Shown: positions 26,754-35,201, counted from the stretch's first letter. The stretch is DNA of 64,000 nt from Bacillota bacterium (GCA_023437715.1 JAEZFK010000083.1:62001-126000); one strand, 5' to 3'. A program made the numbers and translations. The notes: generated by a model not told the origin, from the sequence alone.

Positions 26754-27014
26754 AGAAATATGTGCAGGAAGAGGACATATGTTTCATTTTTATGCAGACA
26801 ACGGAAGAATTTTAACGCCACCGAAAAAATTGAATCCGCAGTAATTCCTTATTGCATAAAAGAACAATTTGATATATTACACAACTTTACATTATAAGCA
26901 TAACTTTCAGTAAAATCTTGCACAATATTTTACAACAATGAATGAAAAATAACGCCAAGTTCCAACTTGAAACACATGTTATTTATATTTTACGAAAGAA
27001 AATAGGTGAACACT
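26754..27014. other. AT-rich spacer before msrA
   Basis: A 21-codon open stretch from the ATG at 26779 begins MFHFYADNGRILTPPKK; I cannot assign it and it may be another gene scrap. The rest shows nothing clear beyond the msrA ribosome site AGGTGA at 27004. Confidence 0.3.
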
Positions 27015-27545
27015 ATGGTTGAAACAATATATTTTGCAGGCGGCTGTCTATGGGGTGTACAAGCATTTATCAAAACCCTAAAGGGTGTTATTAATACTCA
27101 AGCAGGACGAGCAAATGGTTATTCAAATGCTCTCGGAGGCGAGTATGATGGTTATGCTGAATGCGTAAAAACAGAATTCGACCCTGAAATTGTAACTGTT
27201 TCTCAACTAATGGATTATTTTTTTGAGATTATAGACCCTTACAGTGTGAATAAACAAGGTAATGATGTGGGGAAAAAATACCGCACAGGCGTATATAGTA
27301 AAGTGCCTAGACATTTGGCAGAGGCCAGAAAATATATAGCAAAAAGAGCAGATAGGGACAAAATTGTAGTGGAAGTTTTTCCGCTGATGAATTACGTGAA
27401 AAGTGCAGAGGAACATCAAGATAGATTAGATAGGCACCCTAATGACTATTGTCATATTCCTGAAGATTTATTACACAAATATTCATCAAAGTCATTGGGT
27501 GCTGCAGGAGGTAGTCAGAAAATTTATGTGAACATTATATCATAG
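27015..27545 (+). CDS. msrA: peptide methionine sulfoxide reductase A
   Basis: 176 residues from the ATG at 27015; a GTG at 27006 lies inside the ribosome site AGGTGA. The catalytic motif is GGCLWG (Cys11; Leu replaces the common Phe). Also visible are GYAEC-like YDGYAECVKTEFDP, DPYSVNKQGNDVGKKYRTG and the NDYCHI segment. It reduces methionine-S-sulfoxide using thioredoxin. No MsrB domain is fused. The last 19 residues (from about SSKSLGAAGG) do not look like family sequence and may come from the junction with the broken cupin gene that begins right after the stop. Confidence 0.92.
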   Translation: MVETIYFAGGCLWGVQAFIKTLKGVINTQAGRANGYSNALGGEYDGYAECVKTEFDPEIVTVSQLMDYFFEIIDPYSVNKQGNDVGKKYRTGVYSKVPRHLAEARKYIAKRADRDKIVVEVFPLMNYVKSAEEHQDRLDRHPNDYCHIPEDLLHKYSSKSLGAAGGSQKIYVNIIS

Positions 27546-27546
27546 T

Positions 27547-27849
27547 CATTCCCAACAGGAAGAATTTTTCAAGATTCTTTCTGGAACGGAAACCTTGCGC
27601 TTGCAGGGCAAGGAATGGACAGTAAATCAGGGGGATTTTTTTGCAAAGCCGGCGGCACAAAACATTGCTCATACATTTTATAACTCCGGTGATGAAATTT
27701 TAGCTATTTTGGATGTTGGAACAAATGAAAAGGAGGATACCTGTTATTATCCAGACGAAGACGTATACATGCAAAAATCAAATGAACAGCGTCGTTTTTT
27801 TCGTGGTTCGGATTTAGACCTGTTGTGGACCTCGGAACCTAATCATTGA
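27547..27849 (+). pseudogene. cupin-domain protein, 5'-truncated
   Basis: An open frame directly after the msrA stop, without ribosome site or proper start, reads HSQQEEFFKILSGTETLRLQ, then a QGDFFAKPAAQNIAHTFYN stretch and DVGTNEKEDTCYYPDEDVY. This is the second half of a conserved cupin barrel protein: the E-E-F-F strand, the G-D-x-x-x-x-P turn and the C-terminal yy-PDEDVYM tail. The N-terminal third is lost at the junction with msrA. A TTG at 27595 could start a shorter product but is probably not meaningful. Confidence 0.6.
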
Positions 27850-27915
27850 GCATTATATGAAGCTGGCAATAAATATGAATTTACCGGAGTATTATTTCCA
27901 AAGGAGCGATGTAAA

Positions 27916-28122
27916 TTGAGTAAATACAATTTATTATGGGAATATGTGCAGAAAAAGGGAAGTCAATCATTCAAATTGACCTTTGATGAAATCAAAGATA
28001 TTGCTGGAATACCAATAAACCATTCTTTTTTGACATACAAAAAAGAATTGATGGAGTATGGTTATCAAGTAGGAAAAATATCTATGAAAGAGCAGACTGT
28101 TACTTTCAATAAGATTGATTAA
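27916..28122 (+). CDS. small conserved protein of about 68 residues, function unknown
   Basis: TTG start with AAGGAG 10 bp upstream. The peptide has LLWEYVQKKGSQSFKLTFD, IKDIAGIPINHSFLTYKKEL and a short basic/hydrophobic end. Small proteins of this shape (a helix, then an F-x-x-I-x-x-I-x-G-x-P-I-x-H-S-F segment) are common as single genes in Firmicutes, but no function is known to me. Confidence 0.6.
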   Translation: MSKYNLLWEYVQKKGSQSFKLTFDEIKDIAGIPINHSFLTYKKELMEYGYQVGKISMKEQTVTFNKID

Positions 28123-28196
28123 TCAATCCCAATTTGTAGAACAGTGTGAAATTAGAGCTATTTCTCTGATCGGCAAGTTAGATATAAGGAGATAAA

Positions 28197-28715
28197 ATGA
28201 GCGGATTTTTTTTGTTAATTCCATTTATAATGATTAGATTCGGACTTTTAAGCTTATTAAACAAGGAAGGATTAATACGAGCGGCTTTCTTCACTCCGTT
28301 GACTGGAAAAGAAAAAGCAGCATATTGGTTTTATCAGATTTCAAACGTTCTGATTTTTGTCTATCTATTTTTTCTTAAGATTACAATTACCTCGTATTGG
28401 GGTTATGCAGGTTTGGCAACATATGGATTAGGAATCTTGCTTTGTTTTACATCCATATTAGATTTTGCAAAACCTGCGGAGAATGGCATCAATCTTAAAG
28501 GATTATACCGGATTTCCCGTAATCCGATGTATGTAGCATATTTTATTTATTTTTTAGGCTGTGTACTGCTTACTCAGTCATTGCTATTACTTGCAATATT
28601 GATGGTCTTTCAAATATCCGCCCATTGGATTATCCTGTCTGAAGAAAGATGGTGCATAACCAAATTTGGGGAAGAGTATAAAAATTATATGAATGAGGTA
28701 AGGCGCTATATTTAG
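28197..28715 (+). CDS. isoprenylcysteine carboxyl methyltransferase-like membrane protein (ICMT/PEMT family)
   Basis: 172 residues with about five hydrophobic segments. The C-terminal signature GLYRISRNPMYVAYFIYFLG and then EERWCITKFGEEYKNYMNEV match the ICMT/PEMT SAM-binding region (RNPxY...EE..L...FG..Y..Y). The bacterial substrates of these membrane methyltransferases are mostly unknown. The start has ribosome site AAGGAG. It appears intact among decayed neighbours. Confidence 0.82.
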   Translation: MSGFFLLIPFIMIRFGLLSLLNKEGLIRAAFFTPLTGKEKAAYWFYQISNVLIFVYLFFLKITITSYWGYAGLATYGLGILLCFTSILDFAKPAENGINLKGLYRISRNPMYVAYFIYFLGCVLLTQSLLLLAILMVFQISAHWIILSEERWCITKFGEEYKNYMNEVRRYI

Positions 28716-28804
28716 GGATTCATCAGTAAAATCCTTAAATGAGAATAACAGGAAATGTTGTTAATGGACTTCGAAAACGGAACACTGGTAAAGGAGAGCA
28801 ATAC

Positions 28805-29037
28805 ATGAATCGGATTGAAAAAGTTCAGGAATGCGTAGATGCTGTACTGCTGCGTATGTCAGATACGTCTGAACGCAGATGGGGTTACATACATTTATAT
28901 GGCGTTTCACAAGCCTGTGCCCTGATTGCCTCAAAGAGGGGCGAAAATGTTGAGGTGCTGTTTTAGCAGGGGAAATTCTATCCTCACTTCAAATTTTTAC
29001 TGATGATGAAATTGAGACGATTTACAATGCAATATAA
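28805..29037 (+). pseudogene. HD-domain hydrolase remnant, catalytic centre deleted
   Basis: The ATG at 28805 (AAAGGAGAG upstream) encodes MNRIEKVQECVDAVLLRMSD and LYGVSQACALIASKRGENVE. The frame then closes at 28964-28966, and the other frame reads GEILSSLQIFTDDEIETIYN, ending at 29037. Both parts fit one HD-domain protein family, in which the metal-binding HD motif (GMLHDI-like) should lie between them. About 30-40 residues containing the active site have been removed. Confidence 0.6.
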
Positions 29038-29185
29038 GTTTTAATTGATGGAAATATATATAACCATTGACGTTATGTGTAAAGCTACATTCGCAGGAGA
29101 TAATCATAGCAGGTTTTAAAAAACATCAAAATTTTAAACCAATTACAGACTATCTGAATTATACTCAGGGAGGTGAGAACCTAAT

Positions 29186-29554
29186 ATGGCGCTGCAAATA
29201 AAACGGATCTATGATTCCTTTCAGGAAAGCGACGGGACACGTTTACTGGTGGACCGCTTATGGCCGCGGGGTATTTCCAAAGAGAACGCGCACCTGGACG
29301 GATGGGTGAAAGAACTGGCTCCCAGCCATCAGCTTCGGACATGGTTTGGACATCGGGCAGAAAACTTTGAGAAATTTGCCATGCGTTACCGGGCTGAATT
29401 GGATGCAGATGCTGAGGCACAGGCAGCCGTCCGGCAGGTCGTCTTTCAAAGTAAGGAACATATGGTTACCTTGTTGTATGGAGCAAAGGACCCTCAGGTG
29501 AACCATGCCGTTATTTTAAAGGAATATCTGGAAGCTAAAATTTTGACCTTATGA
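29186..29554 (+). CDS. DUF488 family protein
   Basis: 122 residues, the usual DUF488/YeaO length. Family hallmarks: RIYDSFQESDGTRLLVDRLW, PRGISKENAHLDGWVKELAPS, LRTWFGH, and VTLLYGAKDPQVNHAVILKEYL near the end. The function of the family is unknown. The ribosome site is GGGAGGTGAG. It is intact. Confidence 0.9.
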   Translation: MALQIKRIYDSFQESDGTRLLVDRLWPRGISKENAHLDGWVKELAPSHQLRTWFGHRAENFEKFAMRYRAELDADAEAQAAVRQVVFQSKEHMVTLLYGAKDPQVNHAVILKEYLEAKILTL

Positions 29555-29634
29555 ATCCGGCGGATGCCTGCTGAAGGCCTTCTGAGCCAGGATTTTGCCG
29601 GAGAAAGTGAAAGGGTACTGAAAGGAGTGCGGCT

Positions 29635-30105
29635 ATGGAACTTCGTATTTTAAATTATTTTTTAATGGTAGCAAGAGAAGAAAACATCACGAAAGCTGCT
29701 CAGCTTCTGCATGTTACACAACCCACGCTTTCACGGCAGCTTATGCAGCTTGAGGAAGAACTTGGAGTAAAGCTGTTTCACAGGGGCAGACATAATATTG
29801 TTCTGACAGATGATGGCATGCTGTTAAAACGCAGGGCGCAGGAGATGGTTTCTCTTGCTGATAAGACAAAGCGGGAGTTTTTCCGGGAGGGGGACAGCAT
29901 TTCCGGAGAAATTACAATAGGCAGCGGGGAAATGCAGGGTATTAATCACTTCTCTGAAATGCTTGGGTCTTTCAGGGAAAAGTATCCGTTGATTCGATAT
30001 GAAATTTACAGCGGAAATGCCGATAATATTAAGGATCAGATGGAGAAAGGTCTTCTTGAATTGGACCTGTCCTTGGGCTATACCCAACACCTGTTACTGT
30101 GGTAG
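29635..30105 (+). pseudogene. LysR-family regulator, 3'-truncated
   Basis: 156 codons: a full N-terminal helix-turn-helix (MELRILNYFLMVAREENITK, LHVTQPTLSRQLMQLEEELG) and the start of the substrate-binding domain up to LLELDLSLGY. At about 30081 the sequence changes into another gene (flavin reductase, below), and the frame stops after 8 unrelated codons. A normal LysR has about 290-300 residues. It would bind DNA at best without effector control. Confidence 0.75.
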
Positions 30106-30359
30106 GCGCTATGGTAAACGGAAAACCGAATTGACTTTTGGTGGCTCATGTAGGTATTTTGGGTCACGACCACATTATGATTAGCTGTGCGAAACCGCAC
30201 TATACCAATCAGAGAATCAAGGACGCCGGTGTGGTTTCGGTGAATATTGTGGATGAAGCCCTGCTGCCTGGTGCTGACTATGTTGGCTGTGTCAGCGGCA
30301 GCAAGACTGACAAATCCCAGGCATTTGATTTTGAAACAGGAGGCAAGGGAGCTCCTGTT
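30081..30359 (+). pseudogene. flavin reductase-like (flavoredoxin) fragment with premature stop
   Basis: The frame at 30084 reads PTPVTVVGAMVNGKPN, TGA (where Trp is expected), LLVAHVGILGHDHIMISCAK, PHYTNQRIKDAGVVSVNIVD and EALLPGADYVGCVSGSKTDK, ending at GKGAPV. This is a flavin-reductase-like FMN-binding split barrel. Its 5' end is joined to the truncated LysR gene and its 3' end to the stop codon of the minus-strand PNPOx-like gene. Both junctions look like deletion scars. Confidence 0.65.
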
Positions 30360-30822
30360 AAGATGTATCGTATACTTCTCTTAATGCTTCATTTTTTCTA
30401 ATATCTAAAAAGTCTCTAAAGGGTTGTCCATTTTCATATCTCCATAAAGTTATTAAAGAGGGTGTAATTTCCACAACTGCCTCATTGCTCATATGGGAAT
30501 ACATTTTATAGGAACTGCTGTAATTTTCCTTAAATGTATCAATAAATTCTTTGTTCTCTTCGCTAAAAGGATGCGGTTTTATTTTTGCAATACCTTCAAT
30601 TTGAATATTATCAACGCATAGTGCGACATTTGGATTTTCAAGAATTTGTTTGAATTTCAGGAATGTTTTATCTGTTTGAAAATATATTTTTTTACTTATT
30701 ATTACACAGCTCATATTTCTTGCTGTTACAATATTTTTGCTGCTCGTAGCTAAAACCATAACTTTCTTATTGCCTAATAAACTAAAAATCTCGTTTTCTA
30801 ATAAATTAAAGTTAATTTTCAT
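30358..30822 (-). CDS. pyridoxamine 5'-phosphate oxidase-like FMN-binding protein
   Basis: 154 residues, split-barrel flavin-binding fold: LLGNKKVMVLATSSKNIVTA, RNMSCVIISKKIYFQTDKTF and NPNVALCVDNIQIEGIAKI match the family. The C-terminus VEITPSLITLWRYENGQPFR is also typical. It may act as an FMN or F420/heme-dependent oxidoreductase; the substrate is unknown. It appears intact, though its last codons abut the deletion junction at 30358-30360. Confidence 0.8.
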   Translation of the reverse strand: MKINFNLLENEIFSLLGNKKVMVLATSSKNIVTARNMSCVIISKKIYFQTDKTFLKFKQILENPNVALCVDNIQIEGIAKIKPHPFSEENKEFIDTFKENYSSSYKMYSHMSNEAVVEITPSLITLWRYENGQPFRDFLDIRKNEALREVYDTS

Positions 30823-31193
30823 AGATGAATTCTTCTTTCTTCATTCGTTTTATAATATAATTGCCTGTTCATTTAATTATACTACGTAACTATAAAAGTT
30901 CAAATTTTTACTTTTTCATCGCTTGTAAGGTCCAGACGGCTTGCAGTTTTCTGCCCCGCGAAAAACGGCAAGCCTATTATGGGTTCTTTGCTTTAAAGAA
31001 ATTCATCGCATTTGGCGTGAATCTCATAAGAAAGGTTGATGGCGGTTTCTGCAAAACTTAATATTGATAGTTAGTAATCAGGATGGTATTCTATTCATGA
31101 AAATCATTTTTAATTTGTACTCTTGCAGCACATTACTTTTTCTGTAAGGATTTAATCAAGGTTTTGTGTTATACTTTTTTCGAGGTGAAAAAG
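30823..31193. other. 371-bp stretch without a recognised gene
   Basis: AT-rich; several short open frames, none convincing. Around 30950-31000 a frame reads LPREKRQAYYGFFAL, which could be a gene scrap, but I could not assign it. GAGGTGAAAA at 31181 is the ribosome site of the following AraC gene. Confidence 0.3.
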
Positions 31194-31818
31194 ATGGAAT
31201 GGTTGGAAAAGATGAATGCTGCAATTAATTATATCGAATTGCATATTGAGGATAAAATTGATTATTCAACAGCAGCAAAAGCAGCATGCTGCTCTTTATC
31301 AAGATTTCAGCGTATGTTTTCTTTTGTAACAGATACCACTATAGCAGAATATGTACGATGTAGAAGAATGTCATTGGCTGCATATGATTTGCTCAATAGC
31401 GACATTAAAATAGTTGAGTTAGCACAAAAATATAGTTATGAGTCTCCGGAAGCTTTCTCGCGGGCCTATGAGACTTTTCATGGTGTCTCTCCTACAAACA
31501 CGCGAAAACTCGGTTTGTATACGAATTATCCGCGTATTTCTTTTCAATTAAAAATTAACGGAGGAAATTTCAATATCAGCACCAAGCCATTGGTCCGCAT
31601 CGAAGAGCATAGATATTGGTTCTTCCATGCAGACATCTTTTGGGGTTATGTCTGAATGCCTAAAGGGAATGGGAGAATATGAGTTTGATTTGAATGAGAG
31701 AAAGCATCTTGAAGAACAAATTTTTTCAAATGAATGCTGGAACAATCCCATTGGAGATGCCGGATTAATTGGATTCAAACTATGGCTTCCCATAAAAAAG
31801 ATTTTGCGAAACCAATGA
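31194..31818 (+). pseudogene. AraC-family regulator with GyrI-like domain, internally deleted and frameshifted
   Basis: The ATG at 31194 (GAGGTGAAAAAG) opens MEWLEKMNAAINYIELHIED and the double helix-turn-helix (SLSRFQRMFSFVTDTTIAEY, YSYESPEAFSRAYETFHGVS) to KPLVRIEEH at about residue 139. After about 31615 the frame closes at 31655. The neighbouring frame carries KGMGEYEFDLNERKHLEEQI and GFKLWLPIKK, the end of the GyrI-like effector domain. Roughly 100 residues of the effector domain are missing. Confidence 0.65.
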
Positions 31819-31828
31819 TATGTAAAGA

Positions 31829-31864
31829 AAACTACTGGCTATCAATATATAGCTGGTAGTTTTT
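31829..31864 (+). terminator. terminator after the AraC remnant
   Basis: ACTACTGGCTAT pairs with ATAGCTGGTAGT (G-U pairs allowed), followed by TTTTT. Confidence 0.6.
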
Positions 31865-31894
31865 CTGCGTTAAATTTAAACTGATACTTTAGGT

Positions 31895-31932
31895 TGAGTC
31901 AGCAAGGAATATACAATAAACCCTGCTGACTT
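31895..31932. repeat. isolated inverted repeat
   Basis: GAGTCAGCAAGG and CCTGCTGACTTAG flank a 14-nt AT-rich loop, with one bulged base. No T-run; role unknown. Confidence 0.4.
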
Positions 31933-32058
31933 AGCTGTAATTAATTAAACATAGCTCTGACTTCTTTAATATACAGATTTTAGTGCATATACATTTTATC
32001 AATTTGGTATTTTGAAGAAAATGGATAAGCTAGATGTGGATATTAATTTGACAGAAGA

Positions 32059-32259
32059 TTATGCGACGTGAACGTTAACAGCCTGTAAACCACGATTTCC
32101 GTTAGTTGTTTCAAAAATGACTGACTGGCCATCCTCTAAAGACTTGAAGCCTTCCATAGCAAGACCGGAGAAATGAACGAATATGTCATTGCCCTCTTCA
32201 TCGCAGATAAAACCGAATCCCTTTTGCGCATTAAACCACTTTACTGTACCTTTTTTCAT
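32059..32259 (-). CDS. cold-shock protein (CspA family)
   Basis: 66 residues from the ATG at 32259 with ribosome site AAGGAGG. It is a complete CSD domain: MKKGTVKWFNAQKGFGFICD with RNP1 KGFGFI, RNP2 DIFVHFSGL, and the C-terminal VIFETTNGNRGLQAVNV. It binds single-stranded RNA/DNA and acts as an RNA chaperone at low temperature. It is monocistronic with a structured 5' leader. Confidence 0.96.
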   Translation of the reverse strand: MKKGTVKWFNAQKGFGFICDEEGNDIFVHFSGLAMEGFKSLEDGQSVIFETTNGNRGLQAVNVHVA

Positions 32260-32400
32260 GAAAGATACCTCCTTAAAATTATATTGTATTTTGTCAAAAA
32301 TAAAAATCGCATATATGTGTAAATCATCAATAGAATAATGACTTACATATATATGCGAAATCAAAACTTTATTTAAAATACTAGGCCAGTATAACACGGC
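32260..32400 (-). promoter_or_regulatory. structured 5' leader of the cold-shock gene
   Basis: On the minus strand TCGCATATATATGT and ACACATATATGCGA (plus-strand 32345-32358 and 32307-32320) form a 14-bp imperfect stem with AT-rich loop about 50-100 nt upstream of the start. Long folded leaders that change shape in the cold are typical of csp genes. Confidence 0.5.
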
Positions 32401-32424
32401 ATTACGGAGAAGTCAAGCAAAAGA

Positions 32425-32466
32425 TTATACTAAATCGCCGAAGGCTTATACTAAGTCGTCGAAGGC
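32425..32466. repeat. two tandem 21-bp repeats
   Basis: Copies at 32425-32445 and 32446-32466 differ at two positions (TTATACTAA(A/G)TCG(C/T)CGAAGGC) and are followed by a partial third start (GTATAAAAAGG). Confidence 0.7.
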
Positions 32467-32560
32467 GTATAAAAAGGATCAGCTGTATTTTTTCTTCTTT
32501 ATTTGCTACAATTAATCCAGTCAGAACCAGAAGCAAAAACAGGAAAGGCGAAAAAGGTGA

Positions 32561-32707
32561 TGCAATGCCTTTGCCGAGATGGTCAAGCACAGGGCTTCTG
32601 TGAAATTGGAGGACCTAAAGGAGTACCCCCGGCTGAATTTTATTCAGGGAAATTACGAATCTGCTTATGCGTGTATAAGGGGCGCCCGCTGGCAATGGCG
32701 AAATTAA
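32561..32707 (+). pseudogene. LysR-family regulator, C-terminal domain fragment
   Basis: An open stretch without start or ribosome site reads NAFAEMVKHRASVKLEDLKE then YPRLNFIQGNYESAY, stop at 32705. The H-x-R-x-x-V-x-L-E-D-L-x-x-Y-P pattern is that of the second lobe of LysR substrate-binding domains. After ESAY the sequence is no longer LysR-like. It meets the HAD fragment of the opposite strand at 32704-32707. Confidence 0.45.
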
Positions 32708-32823
32708 TTCCAAGCCTGTCTAACTCCATAATATAAATAATGGTCAAAGTCTGGGGGCAGTTCCCCTTGTTCCGTAAGCAGCGTATGATCCATATCCGAA
32801 GCAATTAATTTTACGGTATTCAT
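32704..32823 (-). pseudogene. HAD-superfamily (Cof-type) hydrolase, N-terminal fragment
   Basis: The ATG at 32823 with ribosome site AAGGAGACC encodes MNTVKLIASDMDHTLLTEQG and ELPPDF, the phosphatase loop 1 (DMDHTLL, nucleophile Asp) and start of a Cof-type sugar/PLP phosphatase. After about 28 residues the sequence is foreign and stops at 32704. The normal family length is about 265, so over 85% is gone. Confidence 0.6.
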
Positions 32824-32967
32824 CAAATCGGGTCTCCTTAGATTCGTCTGGTATTTTCAATAAGGTTTGTATGCTGTTAAAATTGTATCTGATCACGCTT
32901 GGAATATCTACTAAAATCGGATACAATTATATCAAAATCGTATATTATTTCAGGGGGTGATTTTATA

Positions 32968-33273
32968 TTGCCAAGCCCGCAAATTGGATGGCAGCAGAAA
33001 ACCTTGCTTATGCTCAGGAAGATTTATGATGAGATGTATGGGGATGCCCGTAATCCCCTGAACTTATTGTCCCAGGCTGTGGGTCTCTGCGTCAATATGA
33101 GGGATCATCTTCAGCAGGCCCCGGGGAATCCTATGCTGCGTGAAACAAACAGAACTGTTTGCGATATAGGGATTGCATGCGGCTTTCAAAGCGCCAGCTA
33201 TTTTTCCTCTGTTTTCCGCAGGGAAACAGGATTGACGCCCCAGGATTACCGGAAGCGGATGGCGCGTTACTGA
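32968..33273 (+). pseudogene. AraC-family regulator remnant
   Basis: In frame from a TTG at 32968 (GGGGGTGAT upstream). The N-terminal part IGWQQKTLLMLRKIYDEMYG and the C-terminal second helix-turn-helix (VCDIGIACGFQSASYFSSVF, RRETGLTPQDYRKR) are AraC-like. The first HTH and most of the sensor domain are missing (102 codons against about 280). Continuous frame, but it is unlikely to be a complete regulator. Confidence 0.6.
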
Positions 33274-33303
33274 TTCCCCGTAATAATGGAATGAAATGTA
33301 TGG

Positions 33304-33921
33304 TTACGGCTTTTTCTCTGCAATCAGGCAGATGCAGCCGTTTTTTTCGTCTGTGTCAATCCGGGAAAACCCTGCATCGGTTAAAAGCTGTTCCAGCTCC
33401 GGACGGCCATAGACCCGCATGCCCTCGATGAGCTTTGTCCATTTGTCATCAGACGGGTCGCTCATTTCATTGCAGATGAGGAAAGCTCCGCCGGGGCGCA
33501 GAACCCCGTGGATTTGCCGGAAAGAGGACGGCAGATCCGGCCAGAAATAGATGGTTTCAAATGCGGTTATCAAGTCAAAGGAGTTTTTGGGGAAAGGAAG
33601 ATCCGATACATTTCCCTGAAGGACCCGGCAGCGGCCTTTGCTGATTTCTGCCTGGTTTAAACGGGTGCTCTGGGCTACGTTTACGGCAGAATAATCCATT
33701 CCGGCAGCAGTTCCCGACGGAAACATCGTAAGGAGAGACGCAAGGTTGGCTCCGCCGCCGCAGCCGATGTCCAGGGCGTCGATTTTTCCTTTCAGGGTGA
33801 TATGGGAAAGCCCCCATTTTGCCAGCCGGGCATGGCCCCTGTTCATCACCTGCACCATGATTTTTCCTGTAAAGCCTTTTGGTCTACGGGTGTTTTGAAA
33901 AAAGTTTTTAAACATATTCAT
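33304..33921 (-). CDS. class I SAM-dependent methyltransferase
   Basis: 205 residues. Motif I DALDIGCGGGANLASLL binds SAM; GMDYSAVNVAQS is motif II, GNVSDLPFPKNSFDLITAFE motif III, and LRPGGAFLICNEMSD the post motif. Methyltransf_11/25 type; substrate unknown. It converges with the AraC remnant and appears intact. Confidence 0.9.
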   Translation of the reverse strand: MNMFKNFFQNTRRPKGFTGKIMVQVMNRGHARLAKWGLSHITLKGKIDALDIGCGGGANLASLLTMFPSGTAAGMDYSAVNVAQSTRLNQAEISKGRCRVLQGNVSDLPFPKNSFDLITAFETIYFWPDLPSSFRQIHGVLRPGGAFLICNEMSDPSDDKWTKLIEGMRVYGRPELEQLLTDAGFSRIDTDEKNGCICLIAEKKP

Positions 33922-34042
33922 TGCCTCCCCATCTCAAAGATATTGTTAAAAAGCATTCAATATCATGTACATATCATTTCCAAAAGGAAAAAGCAATGGA
34001 ATGGGATGATGAAAGATGAGAAAATGTCGCAGTTAGGGCGTA

Positions 34043-35077
34043 TTAAAGCACAGTGGACTGCCGCAGTATGAGCTCTGTGGAATACTGGGAAAATACACAT
34101 GGCGTCTGAGGGTCGTCGTTGCGGGCGATCAGGCAGTTTGCGGCGGCTATTCCAAGCTGCTCCTTTGGGGTATGGATTGTGGTCAGGGGCGGATTGCATT
34201 TTGCGGACTGGTCGATATCGTCAAAGCCGACGATCTCCACATGCTCCGGTATGCGGTAGCCTAAGAACTGGAGCGCGTGCATAATCTGAATGGCTGTCCA
34301 GTCATTTCCGCAGATATAAACCTCAGGCAGGGAATCCATGGCCTTGAATTTATTGACCAGATAAGGGAAATCCATATAGTTGTTGTTTGGTTCGTACAGC
34401 AGGGAGTGCTCCTGGTCCAGGGGAAGCTGCGCTTCGTTAAGGGCCTCGCAGAGAGCGTTAAAGCGGTCCTGAAACCCCTGTCCCGCATTGTAGGAGAAAA
34501 GATCACCCGCAAAGGAAAAGCGGCGTTTTCCCTTATCGATCAGCATTTTTACAACCCGCTTAATATTGGATTTGTTCTCCATTGTAATAATATCCATGCG
34601 GCCGATAAGGTTTTCAAAGGATTTTGGCATATCCACGGTGACGCATGGCAGGCCTGTATCAATCAGGGCCCTGCATGCCTCTTCACTGCAGATTTCCACC
34701 ATGATAATTCCCCGGGTTGCAGAATCATGGATGATGGACGGAAAGCGTTTCTGTTCCAGGTCGTCATCCGTAATAATCCTCAGGGAAAGCATATATCCGT
34801 GAACCGTCAGCACAGATTCAATTCCCTTCAGGACGTTGACCCAGAACTCGGAATAATCGGCGGAGGCCTTTGTCAGAAAGAGGATGGTTCCCCGGTTCGT
34901 CACCGGAGTGCCGGCAAGAGATTCATTTAACGTGTTGCGGTAATTCATTTCCCTGGCTTTTTCAAAGATAATTCGTCTGGTTTCTTCTGATACGCCCGCC
35001 TTTCCGTTCAAGGCTTTGGATACAGTATTTCTGGAAATATTCAATTCTTTTGCAATATCCTGAATGGTACAGTTCAT
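34043..35077 (-). CDS. LacI-family transcriptional regulator
   Basis: 344 residues: helix-turn-helix MNCTIQDIAKELNISRNTVS, hinge to about 60, then a periplasmic-binding-type effector domain (GTILFLTKASADYSEFW, GIIMVEICSEEA, VEIVGFDDIDQSAKCNPPLT). It is divergent from the GH32/ABC operon, and the spacer carries a perfect LacI-type palindrome, so it is the likely repressor of that operon with a sugar as inducer. Confidence 0.93.
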   Translation of the reverse strand: MNCTIQDIAKELNISRNTVSKALNGKAGVSEETRRIIFEKAREMNYRNTLNESLAGTPVTNRGTILFLTKASADYSEFWVNVLKGIESVLTVHGYMLSLRIITDDDLEQKRFPSIIHDSATRGIIMVEICSEEACRALIDTGLPCVTVDMPKSFENLIGRMDIITMENKSNIKRVVKMLIDKGKRRFSFAGDLFSYNAGQGFQDRFNALCEALNEAQLPLDQEHSLLYEPNNNYMDFPYLVNKFKAMDSLPEVYICGNDWTAIQIMHALQFLGYRIPEHVEIVGFDDIDQSAKCNPPLTTIHTPKEQLGIAAANCLIARNDDPQTPCVFSQYSTELILRQSTVL

Positions 35078-35185
35078 ATTCAGATCCCCTAACCGTTGTT
35101 ATGATAAGTATTATTATAATGCGCAATGTAAAAAATGTAAACAAGATATGCACAATACACTGTAAGAAGTTTATTTGGCGTTGAT

Positions 35186-35201
35186 GTGTGCAAATGCACA
35201 C
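35186..35201. promoter_or_regulatory. LacI-type operator O1
   Basis: GTGTGCAAATGCACAC, a perfect 7-bp inverted repeat with 2-bp centre in the LacI/GH32 spacer. The core TGCAAATGCA recurs exactly 150 bp downstream at 35339-35348. Confidence 0.7.

Noticed and set aside
30930..31062. Segment LPREKRQAYYGFFAL as a phytoene/squalene-synthase scrap
   Set aside because: Too short and without the aspartate-rich motifs; resemblance may be chance.
26522..33273. Mobile element or genomic island as the cause of the decayed region
   Set aside because: No transposase, integrase, terminal inverted repeats or attachment-site repeats were found; the scars look like deletions.
34277..34930. 217-codon open frame opposite the LacI-family gene
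   Set aside because: Antisense of a complete LacI regulator; no ribosome site or domain signal.
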